A stretch of 64,000 bases of DNA from Epiperipatus broadwayi (GCA_028023455.1 JAQFVV010012418.1:4213244-4277243); one strand, 5' to 3'. Positions 12,602-26,067 are shown, counted from the stretch's first letter. Translations and numbers: made by a program. Notes: a model not told the origin generated them from the letters alone.

Positions 12602-15600
12602 GTAATGTTGTAAGACAAGAGTGGCATCAGTATTGAAATGGGAAAGGGATTATTGAGGTTAGGTCAGATCTGTAAGTTTTTTAATGGTAGCAGTTGATTA
12701 TTCATTATGTTTAATTATTTGTCATCTCTTATTTTTTTATTAGAAAAATACATGTAAAATACAACAATTTATTAAATTTTTGTTAAAAGAATTAATAACA
12801 AGTTTTTTTTTCTCTAAAGAATTATGACCCTTTCATTCAAGTTAAATAAATAACAATCAAAACCTCACATGATTTTTAACTTATTTCTAAACAATCGCAT
12901 TATGAGTAGAATCCACTCTATCACTCTGCTCCTCATTGATTATTGACAACAGCCAGAAATTTATCTGTGAATTTAATTACTACAGCCATTTTGTATTTAC
13001 AATAGATGCCTCCTCGTTAAAATTACCAATTGAACTACTGTTCTTAATGCAAGTTATATAATTAGGAAATTCTTAAAACTCATTTAAAACTTTCCTAGAT
13101 AGCCATTTAATAGCAAATTCTAAAAAAATATGCATTTAACCTTAAATGTCCTAAATGCTTTGAATTTGTTATTTAAAAAATTTAATTGTGTTTGTATTTG
13201 CTATATAAAATCTAGCTATTTGGTTGTAATATATTGCTTTACTTAAAATATAGCATTTGTTAAGTTATTGTTTCCTATCATCATCTTGAATTTTTCTTAC
13301 ACACTTGTAATTTAATTTATTGTGACATTGAAATAATATTAAAGAAAGGAAAGGATATAAATAGTAAATAAAATATTGGCACAGAGCCTACGTTTTTGTA
13401 ATAACTGAAATTTTTTAGAAATTTTCATATAATCTATAATTATTTGAAAAAATTAGTAACCTTTTTGTTTTCTCATCTGCTTGCTTTTCCAGTTGGATCT
13501 TGAAATAGTTTTCAATTTATATACATATGTAAATGTGTGTTAGTATCTGATTTTTCATATTATATTGTGAAGGGAAAATGTTTCTGATAATAAATAAAAT
13601 AAAATGAAAGATAAAAAAGAAAATTAAAAGTAATCATTCAGAATAACTTACAGATTTAGAACTGTCTCATAAATAAAATATGTCATTTTGGACAAGTCAA
13701 AATTTATAATGGATAATATAAAATAATAGACTGATCATCACACTAAACAACTAATATTATAAATGGAACTGACCATCAGTAAATGTCCTTAGATTAGGTA
13801 TCCACAAATGTAATGAAAATATAACTGAACAGGCCTACTTGTCTTGCAAATGCATCATATATTTGGGAACTACATGTAATAAATATAATTATAAACCAAG
13901 TGTTTTTTCTTTGCTTATGTAATACATATTTGGACAATCTAAATATACTGAATATATGTCTTATTTAGGCACTTTAAAATATTACTAATAAATAAATGAG
14001 TTGATCACAAATGATTTTATAATAATTTATATCTACATGTACAATGAACTCATAAATTTGTAAAAAATGCCAATGAATCCATAATGCATACTCTTTCTTA
14101 GCAAAGAATGTAAAATTTATTAAATGATGTTTTACTTGATAGTGATAGATGTAATATAGAATAAGGAAAAATAGTTTTATAATGATTCATGCAATAATTA
14201 TTAAAATAAACATTAATTTATTTGTGATGATTAAAATAAAAAAATAATTTATAACAGCAATTAAAATCATATAATGTAAATTTATAATTAACTCTCACTG
14301 GGCTATGATTAGAGATTATATATATATATATATAGTTTACAATTACAACTATAAATGCATGTAGTCAAGAAAAGGTTAATTATAGATTTTCTTTTACAAA
14401 AATAAAAGTATATGGAGAATTTTTAATATTACTACCTTTCAAAAAGAATAAAAATCAAGTAATATTTTTTAAAAAGTTATTTATAATTCAAACCAAGTTA
14501 TGCAAATACTATTTATGTTTTAATTGATCTTTTATTTTACTTGATTTTTATTATTTCGTTTCCCACCGCCCCGCCCCGTTGGGTCCGAAAAAATGCAAAA
14601 ATTAAACAAAAACTTTTTCCTAATTCTAAAAATTTTTTAATTAATAATATTATACAGAAGTTGTTATATGTCAGTGATAACGTCTTTATGTTATGTAAAA
14701 TTGAAAGTTGTTAGAAATTAGTTTTTGGAAACAGTAATATATATAAGTATTGAAACAATCAACTGGAAGTATTGAAACTCTTCTTTTTTGTTTGAAAATA
14801 AGGTTAGTCTGTCTCAAGATATACGGAAAATATAATAGCACATTTAACAGGTTAAATTGTCTTTATGGAATATTTTCAAAATAAAAAAAAATATAATTGG
14901 ATTTCAAACCTTCTATGAGAAAATTTAGAAAAAGCTACATATTATAATAAAGATAAAAAAATTTAATAGAATTATATGTGAAAACTTTACAAATAAATTA
15001 AAAACAATCTAATTAATTTTTGGTTAAACATTAAAAATATAAAACTTTTGGAAAGCTCTTAAATTATCATTACTTTATACGGAATTAGTAGGAAGTTTTT
15101 TATATATTTTTTTAAAAATAAGTATCGAAAAATTGAAAGCTGTAGATTAAGGATATACTCGATCTTTTGAATCAAATTTCAAAAATTATGTTGTTAAAAA
15201 GAAAGATCTCATTAAATTTATTTTATAAAAATATTTGATTATGATAAGAAAAATATAATTGTTTTTTTATAATTTTGTGTTTTTATTAAAACATTTATTA
15301 GTAAACAAATATGAAAAATAGTAGATAAATAATGAGTCGGATCAAGAAATCAATCTAAATTATTTAATTTGAAAGAATTATCAAAAGGATCATACCCAGA
15401 AATTAGACTCTCATTAATTTTGATCATCTATTGTGGATTGCTAGATGTAAGCTAGTATTTAATCATCAAAATTTTAATTTATTAACTTCATGTGAAAATA
15501 TAAAGAAAAAGAAAAGAGATAGCTATAACTGAGGTTATTTTTAATGATTGGACATCTGATTTATCCTCTCCATGACAATAAAGATGTAAAAAAATGAAGG

Positions 15601-16077
15601 AATGAGAAAACACTTTGAAAAAATATGTACAAATAATTTAATATCTTTAATAAATTATTTTGTAAAAATATGAAAATTGAAAAAATAATATAAATATGTT
15701 ACAGTGAGTTTATAATTTAGTGAGTTTGTAATTGGGTGGTTAGTGTTAATGTAATTTGTCCATTATGAGATGTGAATAATACATGTACCTATAATATTTA
15801 TAATGAATAATAAATGAATAAAATTTACAAATTAATATTTTGAAGTGTAAATTAGGGATTAAATGGTATGTGAGCCAAAAAAGGTTAGGAAACGCTGATT
15901 TAATATATCAAATGACAAACCCAAATTTTATCATAATTAATGTTACTAATGTAGAAGAGAGGCTTTATAAATATTACTATTTTACTTTTAACTGATGTTG
16001 ATAAGTGATTTTTTTTAATGAGAATATGTTACTATTAGCATATATAAACTCAATTTAATTTTTTTATTATCTTGCAG

Positions 16078-16117
16078 CAGTTCTTTTGAATTTTCTTTCA
16101 TGCTACCATACACATAG
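16078..16117 (+). other. Weak candidate internal exon
   Basis: TTTTTTATTATCTTGCAG before and GTAAGG after bracket a 40-bp block. The single open frame reads VLLNFLSCYHTH. Its ending phase (two bases left over) is compatible with the start phase of the candidate terminal exon at 23,747. Evidence is limited to splice-site resemblance and phase, so confidence is low. Confidence 0.15.
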
Positions 16118-16651
16118 GTAAGGTTTCATAGATATTTTAATCCCTGAATGTTATCTAATTATTTTCCTTTGTCAATATTACAATCCAAATAGATTTAGTA
16201 GTCTTAGATTCATAGCAGTCAGAATAGCATTTCATTTTAATCTCAGATATCAAACAAAAAATGAAACTTCTGTTCTCCCTTTCTCTAAGTTGTTTTACCT
16301 ATAGTACATCCTTTCTTTGCTGTTAGTTCAAAATTATTTATAAATAAGGTAAGGTTAAAGTTAATTTTTTAAAGAGAAAAAAGTGTATATTCTCCCATCT
16401 GAGAATTGTTTCTGTTTCTCTAGTAATACAAACATTGCAGTTTATATCTTTAAACACTAGTTTTGAACATGTGATTTCTGTTTTCCAATTTTTATAAAGC
16501 ATTGTTATCATCTAATATAATTTAACAAAATATTTTTTAATTTTAATAAATAAATGACTTATTTATTCTACATTTATTTAAGATGTATTTCTGACCTTTA
16601 GTTGTTTTCTTTATTTAATAACATTTATTTTATAAAGCACAGACGGTATTG

Positions 16652-16779
16652 AAATTAAACTGAGAGACTGTAAAACTCTCAAGCGCTTATGACTATTAAC
16701 ATCCAATCAGTGCTTGCGATCTGATTGGATGTTAATAGTCATAAGCGCTTGAGAGTTTTGCAGTCTCTCAGTTTAATTT
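16652..16779. repeat. Near-perfect 128-bp hairpin element
   Basis: Two 59-bp arms (16,652-16,710 and 16,721-16,779) are reverse complements with a single mismatch, around a 10-base loop TGCTTGCGAT. The arms are richer in GC than their surroundings and contain AAGCGCTT. TTAA occurs at both ends (16,655-16,658 and 16,773-16,776), immediately outside ACTGAGAGACTG and its complement. That fits a short TTAA-inserting MITE, but TTAA is itself palindromic and would also arise as part of the arms. The low mismatch level implies a recent origin or gene-conversion upkeep. There is no ORF. Confidence 0.9.
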
Positions 16780-19700
16780 TATTTAATAACTTATAAATTA
16801 TAGAAAAATAACAAATGACAATATGTGCACATCACAATATATATAAAAATTATTGTGATGATTTATTAATAAGTACGGTACTGTCTTACCTATATGTATT
16901 TATAAATTATGTTTTTTTGTCCTTTTAATAAGTGGGATTTTTACATTAAGAGAGAAAAGTGATATTCATCTAAAGATGAGTTTCCTGGAATGGTAATACA
17001 TGAGCAAAATATGTATTTTATCAATTTTGTGGTAACTATCCTTTGCGATAAAGTCATTTAAGGCATGTATAGATTCATATATATTTTGCAATTTAGACAG
17101 TTCTACATAATTCTTTCCATTCAAGTTTATGCACTAGCAATATCTGAGTTATCCAAGGGAAAAAAAATCATTAAAATCACAGCTATTTTCAAACATTGGC
17201 CAAAAATAAATGCTATAATGTCTGTTATTATACAGCCAATAAAACTGTAATTCAGAACTGAAAGTCATATATCAGAAACCTTAAATTAACAAGAATTAAT
17301 CTGCTCTTTATATTTAATATGTACATTTATTTTAAAAATATCTAAAAAAAAAATATTCACAAAGCTTTATCATCAACTATTAGAAGAAGCTTTATTTCAG
17401 GTTTATGCTTTAAAAAATAATTGAGAATATCAAATAATCTTACATAAATAATCTTATACAAACTTATTTTTTGTCTTCATGAAATTATTTAAAGACATCT
17501 TGGCACTGGAATCATCAACATCTCATTTAATATAGGGATATGAGTTTTTGCAATTAAATTTTTTCTATGATTTGTAGAATTATCAAGAAAATTTTTGAAT
17601 TATCTTCCATGATTTTAAATATACTTTTTTTGTTCTGAATAGTACAGCATAAGTTACAATATTATTCAGGATTATTTATTTTTATCCAATCAGTGTTTTC
17701 AAATGATACACAAAATACTTTTGTAGAAAATGATTACTATATTTCACATTATCTAGCAATATAGTCTCACTGCTATTATTCAGTCATGTGTATTTTTTTT
17801 AAACGTCTGAGCAAGCTGTGCTTCTGCATTCTGCTCACCTAATCTACAGGATTATTTTGGTAAAATTTGCTATTTCTGGATCAATTAATGCTCACTGATG
17901 ATATGATTTCATGATTAACTTCAAGTCAGCTATGTTGTAGTGTTTCATTGAATAAACAATAACCAGGAAGATGTCTACTCATCATGCATAGAAAATAGGA
18001 AACATAAAACTTTAAACATTTTTATGAATAGGTTACAAATGCTTTATTGCATCATCTATTTTATACCTAGTTTAAATATCAGTAATTGATATAGGAATAG
18101 AAAAATGACAATTATCAATTTCAGGTGAACTCAGAAGCAAAAGTAAACTAATTTTTTTTCTCAGTTTGCTGAATTTTGATTCATGATTTGAAAATCAAAA
18201 ATTTTATTTTCATTTCAGTTTCATTATTTGAATCACTTGAAGAAAGATACTTATTTCTGGACACTTTACTAAAATGAATTGTAAAACATTTTTTTTTAAA
18301 AATCTTTCAAGACTTATGCACATATGAAAATATTTCACACAATGTAGTTGTCCAGAAGATTTTTTAGTATTTATACATTAGTCTGGTGGTGAGATTTTAC
18401 AAAAGTATTAGTCCAGCAATATTTATTTGGAAAAATAATGACCTATAAGTTTATTTACTGGAAATGATACAAACATCTACTAACAGACATGTACATTTTT
18501 TTTATGAGAAATTATCTTCCACCATCTAAACTTATGAAGATTTTTTATTTTGAAAAATAGCTACCTATAACATTTTGATTAATAACTTTCTTCCCATCGA
18601 AATATTATCTAATATTTACTTACAAAATTAAGTCATTTCCTTTTTAGAAAATTGTAAATATATTTAATTTGGTCTTTTTATACATATTTGTTTGTGCCAG
18701 TGACTTTCATCACCACTGGACTAATACAGAAATACTGAATTTTCAATTAATGTTTTAGATTCACTATAGAACTATATAAATTCTGTGGTGAATTTAAAAG
18801 ATCACAAGTTGTTTCAACATCACAACAATCCCATTCATTTGTCCACACTAGATTTTTATTTTTACTTTTCTTCAACTGGAATCAGTTCAAAAGCTTTTAG
18901 TTCTTGAATTTTCCATTCTTTCACTCTGCTAATCACACAGTGCTTTGGATTTGGTTGCAAATAAATGTAATTATGTTATTGAAAATTAAAATACATTTAT
19001 TTATAAAAGTATTCATATAGCTAAACTTTATTTTCTTATAACATATAAGTAATCATTTTGTGAAGTGCATACCCCATCAATCACTTGTCCAGTTGGTCCA
19101 CCCTATCTATACTGTCAAAATTTAAGTCTTTAATAACCTGAAATAAAAGTGTTAATAAAAATTAAAAATTCATAATTTCATGCATGCCTATCAGTATGAG
19201 CAGTATTATAAATTAGTTGTTAGGCAGCCATTTTGTGTCATATGCTCAGTCATGTGGTTGCTATTGAAATTAAAGATTTGCCTTAATATTATTTCTGTTG
19301 TAAATTATCAAATTGAAATTGTATTCAAAATGGCCCCAAAATGCAAAGTTAGTCATCTTGGAATGTTTATGACATAATGTGAGAAGAAAGAGAGCAGGAG
19401 TGAAGAAGAAAAAGAGAGAATTCACAGTTGTACTCCTATTTAAATTTGAATACATATGTATGTGAATTAGCTTTCTTTCAATTTACTCAGTCTTTTAATA
19501 GCTAATTATTTTATGTTTATTTTTCTTTATATTTTAATGTGTACACATTTGTATCATAGGGACATACATATCTTGGATATATTTAATCTACAATCATTAT
19601 ATTTTTTATCAGCACTAATTTTATTTCCAATAACAATTGTTCAATAAATACATAAATGATTCTAAATTATTAACAGTCCACATTGGAAGAAAATTTAAGA

Positions 19701-20952
19701 ATAATTTACAAATGCAGTATTTTTAATTAGCTTTTATTTCAAACAGAATTTCAATAAATACTGTAAATAATTCTAAACCCTTAATACTCATGTGTTTAAA
19801 GCAAATACAGTAATGCAAATAAATTCTGAAAATATTTTAAAATGCATATTATGTGTCTATGATTTAAAGCAATTGTATAATGTCTTGGAATTTTTATGAA
19901 TGCCATGGACAAAGTTTTTAAATATATTTTAAAAAGTAGCAGTTATATTTTATTCCAAATGTATTTTTCTTAAAATAAATCAGCTTATTGAAGAGATGAC
20001 CAATGGAACATGACTACAGCACTATATTCATTAAAACAACCTGATATTAAGTATTTTGCTCTTTGTGATTTAGTACAAAATAAATTTGCAGATTCTTGCA
20101 TGGAAATTTTTTATAAACTCCCGAACAATAAATTCTTTTGATTATTTTTTAATATTTAACTGTAAAGTTATTAAAGTCTATAAGAAAAAATGTTTACATC
20201 AGAAGGATCATTAATAGTATCAAAATGAAGAAATAAAATTAGAGATAAATTTTAACATGTTAAACAGTAGTCATAATTATACCAAGTTAATATGATAAGT
20301 TACAAAAATGAGGTCTAAATTTAGATGAAGACAAAGTCCTCATATGCAGATAATCATATTTTTTGATTTTAATTGAAATATTTTACAAGCTTTTTTAAAA
20401 TAGTTCAGTGCTATAATGGTGTTTAAATAAGATTTCTCTAAGAAGAGACTAACATTTCTTATTAAACAGGCTTGAAGTAAAATGCTATTTTCTTTATTTC
20501 ATGCTTGGACACTTAAAAAAAATACAGATTCTGTATTATGAGATGATTTATTAAGCAGACTAAACTGTGAAATAACAACTTCTGCTATATTTTGAATCAC
20601 ACATTTCTTTGTCTATTAAGCAATTCCAGTCATTCAGTAATGATTTTGTGATACTTAGAACTATTTTATGTATTTTATTTTTAAACATGAAACCACAAAA
20701 TATTTTTTATAAACATGCTTAATAAAAGAATCTAACTAAAAGGTTAGGTTAAATGCTATGAAAATAATAGTTAACTCCTAAACACAGTTTTTACAATAAT
20801 AATGGTGCACAATTAAAATGATTTAATATATGTAAAATCAGAAATAATGCATGGATTCAAGTATAAAATGTCTATGAGTAATACTTTTTTAAAATTTTTA
20901 TTTCTATTCAAAAATATTTTTAGTTTTTTGATAGTAGAATCATTTTTAAGAG
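16780..20952. other. AT-rich non-coding stretch
   Basis: No gene or mobile element is recognised. Short open frames (for example 17,065-17,250 and 19,180-19,377) lack any family resemblance and look like chance. Confidence 0.6.
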
Positions 20953-21220
20953 TACCAAATCCCAATCAGTAGTGCCACCAAGTGCAAGACTTTGTAATCA
21001 ATGGATGCAGGAAGGTTTGTGCATAAAATCCCTATCTGGTGCCTACTCATCCAATGTTACCAGACTAGTTTCTAGCTTGTAGCTTTCATCAGCAAGGAGC
21101 CTTGGATTTAAGAGCATTGATGAGTAGGCACTAGATAGGGTTTTTATGCACAAACCTTCCTGCATTGATTGATTACAGAGGCTTGGACTTAGTGGCATTT
21201 CTTTATGGAAAATTTGGTAT
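20953..21220. mobile_element. Palindromic MITE, copy 1
   Basis: The outer arms mirror each other: TACCAAAT...AGTGCCACCAAGTGCAAG on the left against CTTGGACTTAGTGGCATT...ATTTGGTA on the right. Inner arms (AAGGTTTGTGCATAAAATCCC and GGGTTTTTATGCACAAACCTT) also mirror. A second, similar copy is at 54,081-54,342. The repeated occurrence and complete inverted symmetry support a non-autonomous DNA element. There is no coding capacity. Confidence 0.8.
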
Positions 21221-22069
21221 TCTGACTAACAACATGTGTAAACATATGAAATAAATAGTGGTCATGTGTTGTTTTGAGAATAATTTTTATTTGCATACTA
21301 TCCATAACTTATATCTGCTTCAATGCAATTCAAAATTTATATAACTTATAGTGAGAAAATGAGATGGAATATCAAATTACAAGTTATTTTGTATTAGGCA
21401 GGCAGTGTATTAAGTGATAATAACATAAATTTTAAAATTCTCTGAAAGTTTATAAAATTACCAAAATAAGTTAGATGTCTACTTCTTGTCTTCAAGTAAA
21501 AACAAAACAAAACCTGGAAGTAGAAAAAAATAAAGCAAAGAATAAAAGTAATATTGTAAAATGTTACACTTTAATGTGAAAAGATAATGAACCAGGGAAA
21601 GCAATTAAATGAATTAATTTTTATCTTGTATTATTTAAAAATCCCTTGTTACACTTTCTTAATTTAAATGGCTTTATATGTATTTTTCTTCAATGTTTAT
21701 TTTTTTGACTTATTAATGATATTTTTCATGGCTGAGTCTTATTTGAGTTAACAGTTAAATTTGATTGCATTCAAACATTAAGTGCATTCTGTAAATTGCG
21801 CTTTCAGTATATTGTGAATTGAGATTCCCAAGAAGGTAAAATGTTTGTTTTGATTTTAATGAAAAATTCCACTAAACCTATATAGTATCTTATCTTGATT
21901 CCTGTTTCATTACATGGCTATGAACAATTCCAATAAACAGTCATAAAAATTAAAAACAATGTTAGAGAAGGTATTGTTCAACACTAGTTTTTATTTTAAA
22001 GCCTCAGATTTATAGCTCATAGTAATAATACTTCTTTTTATTCCATCATTTAGAAGCAGTATAATATAC
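21221..22069. other. AT-rich non-coding stretch
   Basis: No coding signal or recognisable repeat is seen. Confidence 0.6.
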
Positions 22070-22500
22070 ATTTTCATAGGCAATCAACTAATGTCAAACA
22101 TAGATCTACCATATTAACTGTCTTGACCAAATCAATAGAAACAAAATATAAATTGCTACTTTGTTCCTGATAGTTTTTTTGTATTTGCCTAACATATCTG
22201 TAATGCTTTTTTGATTTTCTAAAATCACATTGAGTCTCTGGTAACCATCTATGGCTGAAAGCAGTCCATTCAATAAAATCCTTGAATATATGTTTCCATA
22301 GTGAATAATAATATGCCATAGCAATTACTGCAATCCTGTCTATACCCATTATATTTAAAAATTGAAATAATAGAAGCATCCTTAAGACCAGATATTATAA
22401 GTTCATGTATTTTAAAATAATTCCAGCATTTTTGAAGCGAACATATTACTGCCATATTTTAAATTTTCTGTAAATATTTCCTCAGGATTTTGTAGCTTTT
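22070..22500 (-). pseudogene. LINE reverse-transcriptase fragment, frameshifted
   Basis: Three overlapping minus-strand frames together trace a non-LTR RT palm region. First comes LKDASIISIFKYNGYRQDC..CYGI (22,330-22,390). Then SRILLNGLLSAIDGY (about 22,245-22,290). Then QCDFRKSK...VRQIQKN..EQSSNLYFVSIDLVKTVNMVD (22,100-22,230), whose last part aligns with RT motif A (F-x-D-L-x-K-x-x-x-x-V). The order matches RT domains of LINEs that carry a QCGFR-type motif, distinct from the RTE copies elsewhere in this window. Motif C is not visible. The copy is dead and truncated on both sides. Confidence 0.65.
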
Positions 22501-23746
22501 CTATTTTTAAGATTACAAAGAGTTGTTTTGATATCACTAAGTCATATAATCAATTTTTAAAAAATTCAAAAAGGTTATATTGAATAATATTAATAATATC
22601 ATTGGCAAACAGCAGTCATCTGTATGAAATGAGAGTCAAATGGGGGGGGGGGGATCGAAAAGAAAAATAAATCTTATCGAAATCATCTTTGATTTTTATT
22701 TTGTTAACCCCTCCCAAAAAAATATATATTTTTTTAATAATCAGTAATAATAGTTTAAAGGTATATTTAAACTATGTTGTAACTAATGAAAATACAAGTA
22801 AAAATTATGATTCTTAGACATAACAATGTGTGCATGAAATAATAATTATAAAATGGTTTGAAATTCATTTTCATGATTTTAAATTAAATTAATATATATT
22901 AAGGCTATAATCTTAAGACCATGCACCTGAAAAACGACAGTAGGAACTTCTATAAATCTTAACACAAGATTTATTTAAAAGACAAGCACCTGAAAATATA
23001 TGTAAACTTAGAATAGATTTGTTATGTTCCATTGTAATTTTGTTTGAGTATAAATCTTGAATAGTATGTAGTAAGGAAGATTAATAGTAAAATATCATAC
23101 ATTGTATTATAATATGTACTACAGAGAGACTGTAAACAGTAATAAATAGTATAATGATTGCATCTGACATGATATAATGCATCTCAAAAGGATTTGTATC
23201 AGTTTTATAACATCTTCATGGTAACTTTGAACAAAATAAAATAAGAAATAATTAAATGGCTATATCACTTGGAGTTGATAAGAAGTTGAGCACTAGAATT
23301 GGCATGATTGGATATGGTAATTAGGACACTAAATCTAAGAGTTTATCACTCTATTACAGTATCAAATCTTGCAGGGCACTTTGGATAAATATATTAGATT
23401 GATATAAATCAAGGTATATCTGTTTATATATATATTGCTTGTTTTTTATATTGACATTAAGTTAGACAATAGATATAAAAATGGAAGATAGACTACAAAT
23501 AATATAACGGATATAAATGAAATTTGATAAATTAAAAAAAATTAACAAAAAAAATAGAGAAGTAGGACTGCAGGCCTAACTGGTAATTTCAATTTATTTT
23601 CAAAGTAAAGGCACTGAAATAATTAAAGCATTATGGATCTATTAAAATTTGCTACAGGGAAAATCTTAGCTCAAGATAAAAAAATGAGATAAAAAAAAAG
23701 TTAACTGAATCTTTTTGTAAAAAGTAAGCTTATTTCTCTTTTGTAG
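22501..23746. other. AT-rich non-coding stretch
   Basis: A run of 12 G occurs at 22,642-22,653. Otherwise only AT-rich sequence with no recognisable genes. Confidence 0.6.
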
Positions 23747-24080
23747 AGTTATATTGATGAAGCTTTTAACTTGTAATGATTACTTCTGGCTAATGTTACT
23801 AATGATATATATTTATATCATAATAGTATGTTGTGTGGTCAAGATAAAACAAGTGTGGAGTATTTGTCCAGGTTCAACAGTTAGATGTCCAATTTATGTT
23901 CACAATAAGGAGAAAGCAACAGGATTTTATGTTGAATTACTAGTTTATATAGTAAATGGAGATCCCAAACAAGAATGTACAGCCAAAACATATATGTTTA
24001 AATATTCACCTTTAGGAACCATTTTATACAATAATTCAGAAGTAGATTTGTGTGTAGTCATATTATCAGCAATCCAATAA
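23747..24080 (+). CDS. Uncertain ORF / candidate terminal exon, single-pass membrane protein-like
   Basis: A clean 3' splice-like signal (CTTATTTCTCTTTTGTAG) ends at 23,746. From there one frame stays open to a TAA at 24,078-24,080, about 110 codons. It begins with a hydrophobic stretch (WLMLLMIYIYIIIVCCVV, roughly residues 12-29) that could span a membrane. A less biased, Cys-containing segment follows (CPGSTVRCPIYVHNKEKATG, then FYVELLVYIVNGDPKQECTA) with one NNS sequon near the end. AATAAA motifs follow at about 24,078 and 24,107. The balanced composition after the hydrophobic part is unlike most chance ORFs here. I recognise no family. It could be a last exon, a relic, or chance. Confidence 0.25.
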
Positions 24081-24557
24081 TAAAATTTAAATCCCCTGAT
24101 CCACATCAATAAAGATATATAATTTAATAAATCATCGCTCGAATATATTATTTTACATTCTCTCATTTGGAATCATCTTTTATTTATAAAAAATAACATA
24201 TTATACCTTAAGGATACCAGTCTGAGCTTATGTTGACTAATTTCATAAAGTACTAGACTTTCTCAATCATCTATGTTCTCCATTATTTTTTCCAGGACAA
24301 TCTCAAGGTATAACATGAAACTAAGATATTAATGATCACTTAAATACAAATAATAAATATATACATATGTTGAACTAAATATTTTCATGGATTGTTATTA
24401 TAATAAAGATTATACATAAGGTGATTACATTCATGTAAACATAGATAAGTTTAGCTTTTTTGATGTTGCCAGGAAATTATCAATTATTCCTAATTGATAA
24501 TTCTCCTGAAGCTACACAACTTTCTTTATTAATCTATAATAGCTCTTTTGTTGGGGT
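24081..24557. other. AT-rich non-coding stretch
   Basis: No element is recognised. Confidence 0.6.
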
Positions 24558-24558
24558 T

Positions 24559-24600
<42 letters not shown>

Positions 24601-24601
24601 C
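24558..24601. repeat. Compound (TA)n(TG)n microsatellite
   Basis: About 20 bases of TA repeats pass directly into about 24 bases of TG repeats with no interruption. Confidence 0.95.
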
Positions 24602-25994
24602 AAAATTATAAATGCATCTATATGAAGAATAAAGAGAACCTAATAATTTTTTTTAAAAAAATTAAATTTAATAATAAAAAAATTGATAAAATAATACAGA
24701 TATAATATATTTTGTTATTAATTGCCAATCTTATCTGCACTACTACCTAAATTCCTTTACTTTGGTTTCACTTAATGTTAGATATAATTTTAAAAAAATT
24801 ATTTAAATCACTATGCAAAACACAGACTCATATATTCATTGCATATTAATATTTGCCTTTTTTAATTAGGAATAATGAACACATACTTTGGTTAGCAAAT
24901 ATTGCAGTGAAATATTTTAATAAATAAAAAATTAAAATTGTAACCATGATTTATAGAAAGTATATAATTGATAATAAAAATAAAAAATATAAAATAAGAT
25001 TTATTAATAAAGTTTGACTGTTTTTGTGGAAGTGTATTAAATTTCATACTTCAATTTAGTTTTCTCTTTAGTGTATATATTGCCATTAGTTTTATTAATA
25101 ATTCTTGGTTGATTTTCTTCTTTGAAATAGATTCACATTAAGGCAAATATATATTTAAATAAGCGTCTTTTAAGGAAGTTTCTTACTGCTTTCTTCACTC
25201 ATAGAAAATTTTTAGTTATTTCAGTCTGAGAAACAAGCAATTTATATTCTTCTGTAGCTCATATATTACTTTATGAAGAGACTACAATGATAATTATGAT
25301 TTTCACTGATTATTTATGAACAACATTTCTGATGATTCTGAAGCAATAATTATTTTCCTTACACTTAGTATTTAAGTCTACAAAACTCATGTTATAACTC
25401 AAGGTAGATTTTTTTTTTTCAAACCAAACCTTATATAATAGGTCTAATAATGCAATCCTATTTTTCTAAAAATAATATAAACATCTTAAAATGTTTTTTT
25501 GTTTTTTTTCAACTGTCTTTTTTTGATTTGATCTATTGCATATTAATTAAATATATATTCGTTTCTTTTTATAAAATTATATAGACTTTTTTTTATATAT
25601 TTTATAATTGTTTATATATTAAATTCTTTTAAAAAAAATTTATTATGGGATTTATTCAAATTAATAAAATTATTACAAATATTTAAATAACTTGAAATTT
25701 GGAAATAAATAAATAAATAGTTTAATAATGATTCTTTTCAATCTTTTAAATCAACATTTTTTTTTATATTTGCTAAATTCGATTTTTTCTCCAAGATAAG
25801 TACAAAAAGTTATTCATTTTTATCTATAATTGGATATTTTTTAATATTTAAATAATAAAAATATGCCCAATGATAGCATAGCAATAAATTTATTATGTAC
25901 AATAATTTTATTAATCTATTCATATCAGCAATACTTAAGCAATATTTTTTTTATTTCTCTATAAAATATTGAATTAATAATATTTTTAAACATA
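24602..25994. other. AT-rich non-coding stretch
   Basis: Very AT-rich with long poly-T tracts and no recognised gene or repeat. Confidence 0.6.
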
Positions 25995-26006
25995 ACCATT
26001 AACTGT
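25995..26006. repeat. 12-bp direct repeat, possible target-site duplication (left)
   Basis: ACCATTAACTGT here is repeated exactly at 28,144-28,155, just past the truncated 5' end of the Penelope-like element. The placement suits a target-site duplication. Confidence 0.5.
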
Positions 26007-26067
26007 ATTTTTATATTGGACTATTTCCATCATCTAATATGTGTGTTGAATGTCTTTAGAAAAGTTT
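26007..26067. repeat. 60-bp motif shared with the 62.1-kb hairpin
   Basis: TTGGACTATTTCCATCATC, then TTGAATGTCTTTAGAAAAG, match both arms of the hairpin at 62,145-62,281 with few differences. Here only one arm is present. Confidence 0.8.

Larger units (their letters stand above)
12036..16651. other. AT-rich non-coding stretch
   Basis: No gene or element is recognised apart from two short splice-flanked exon candidates listed separately. A TA microsatellite lies at about 14,317-14,334. A 27-bp GC-rich patch (14,561-14,587, CCACCGCCCCGCCCCG) stands out against its surroundings without any visible function. Confidence 0.6.

Noticed and set aside
24460-24705. 81-codon ORF across the TA/TG microsatellite
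   Set aside because: Its middle is a (YI)n(CV)n translation of the simple repeat.
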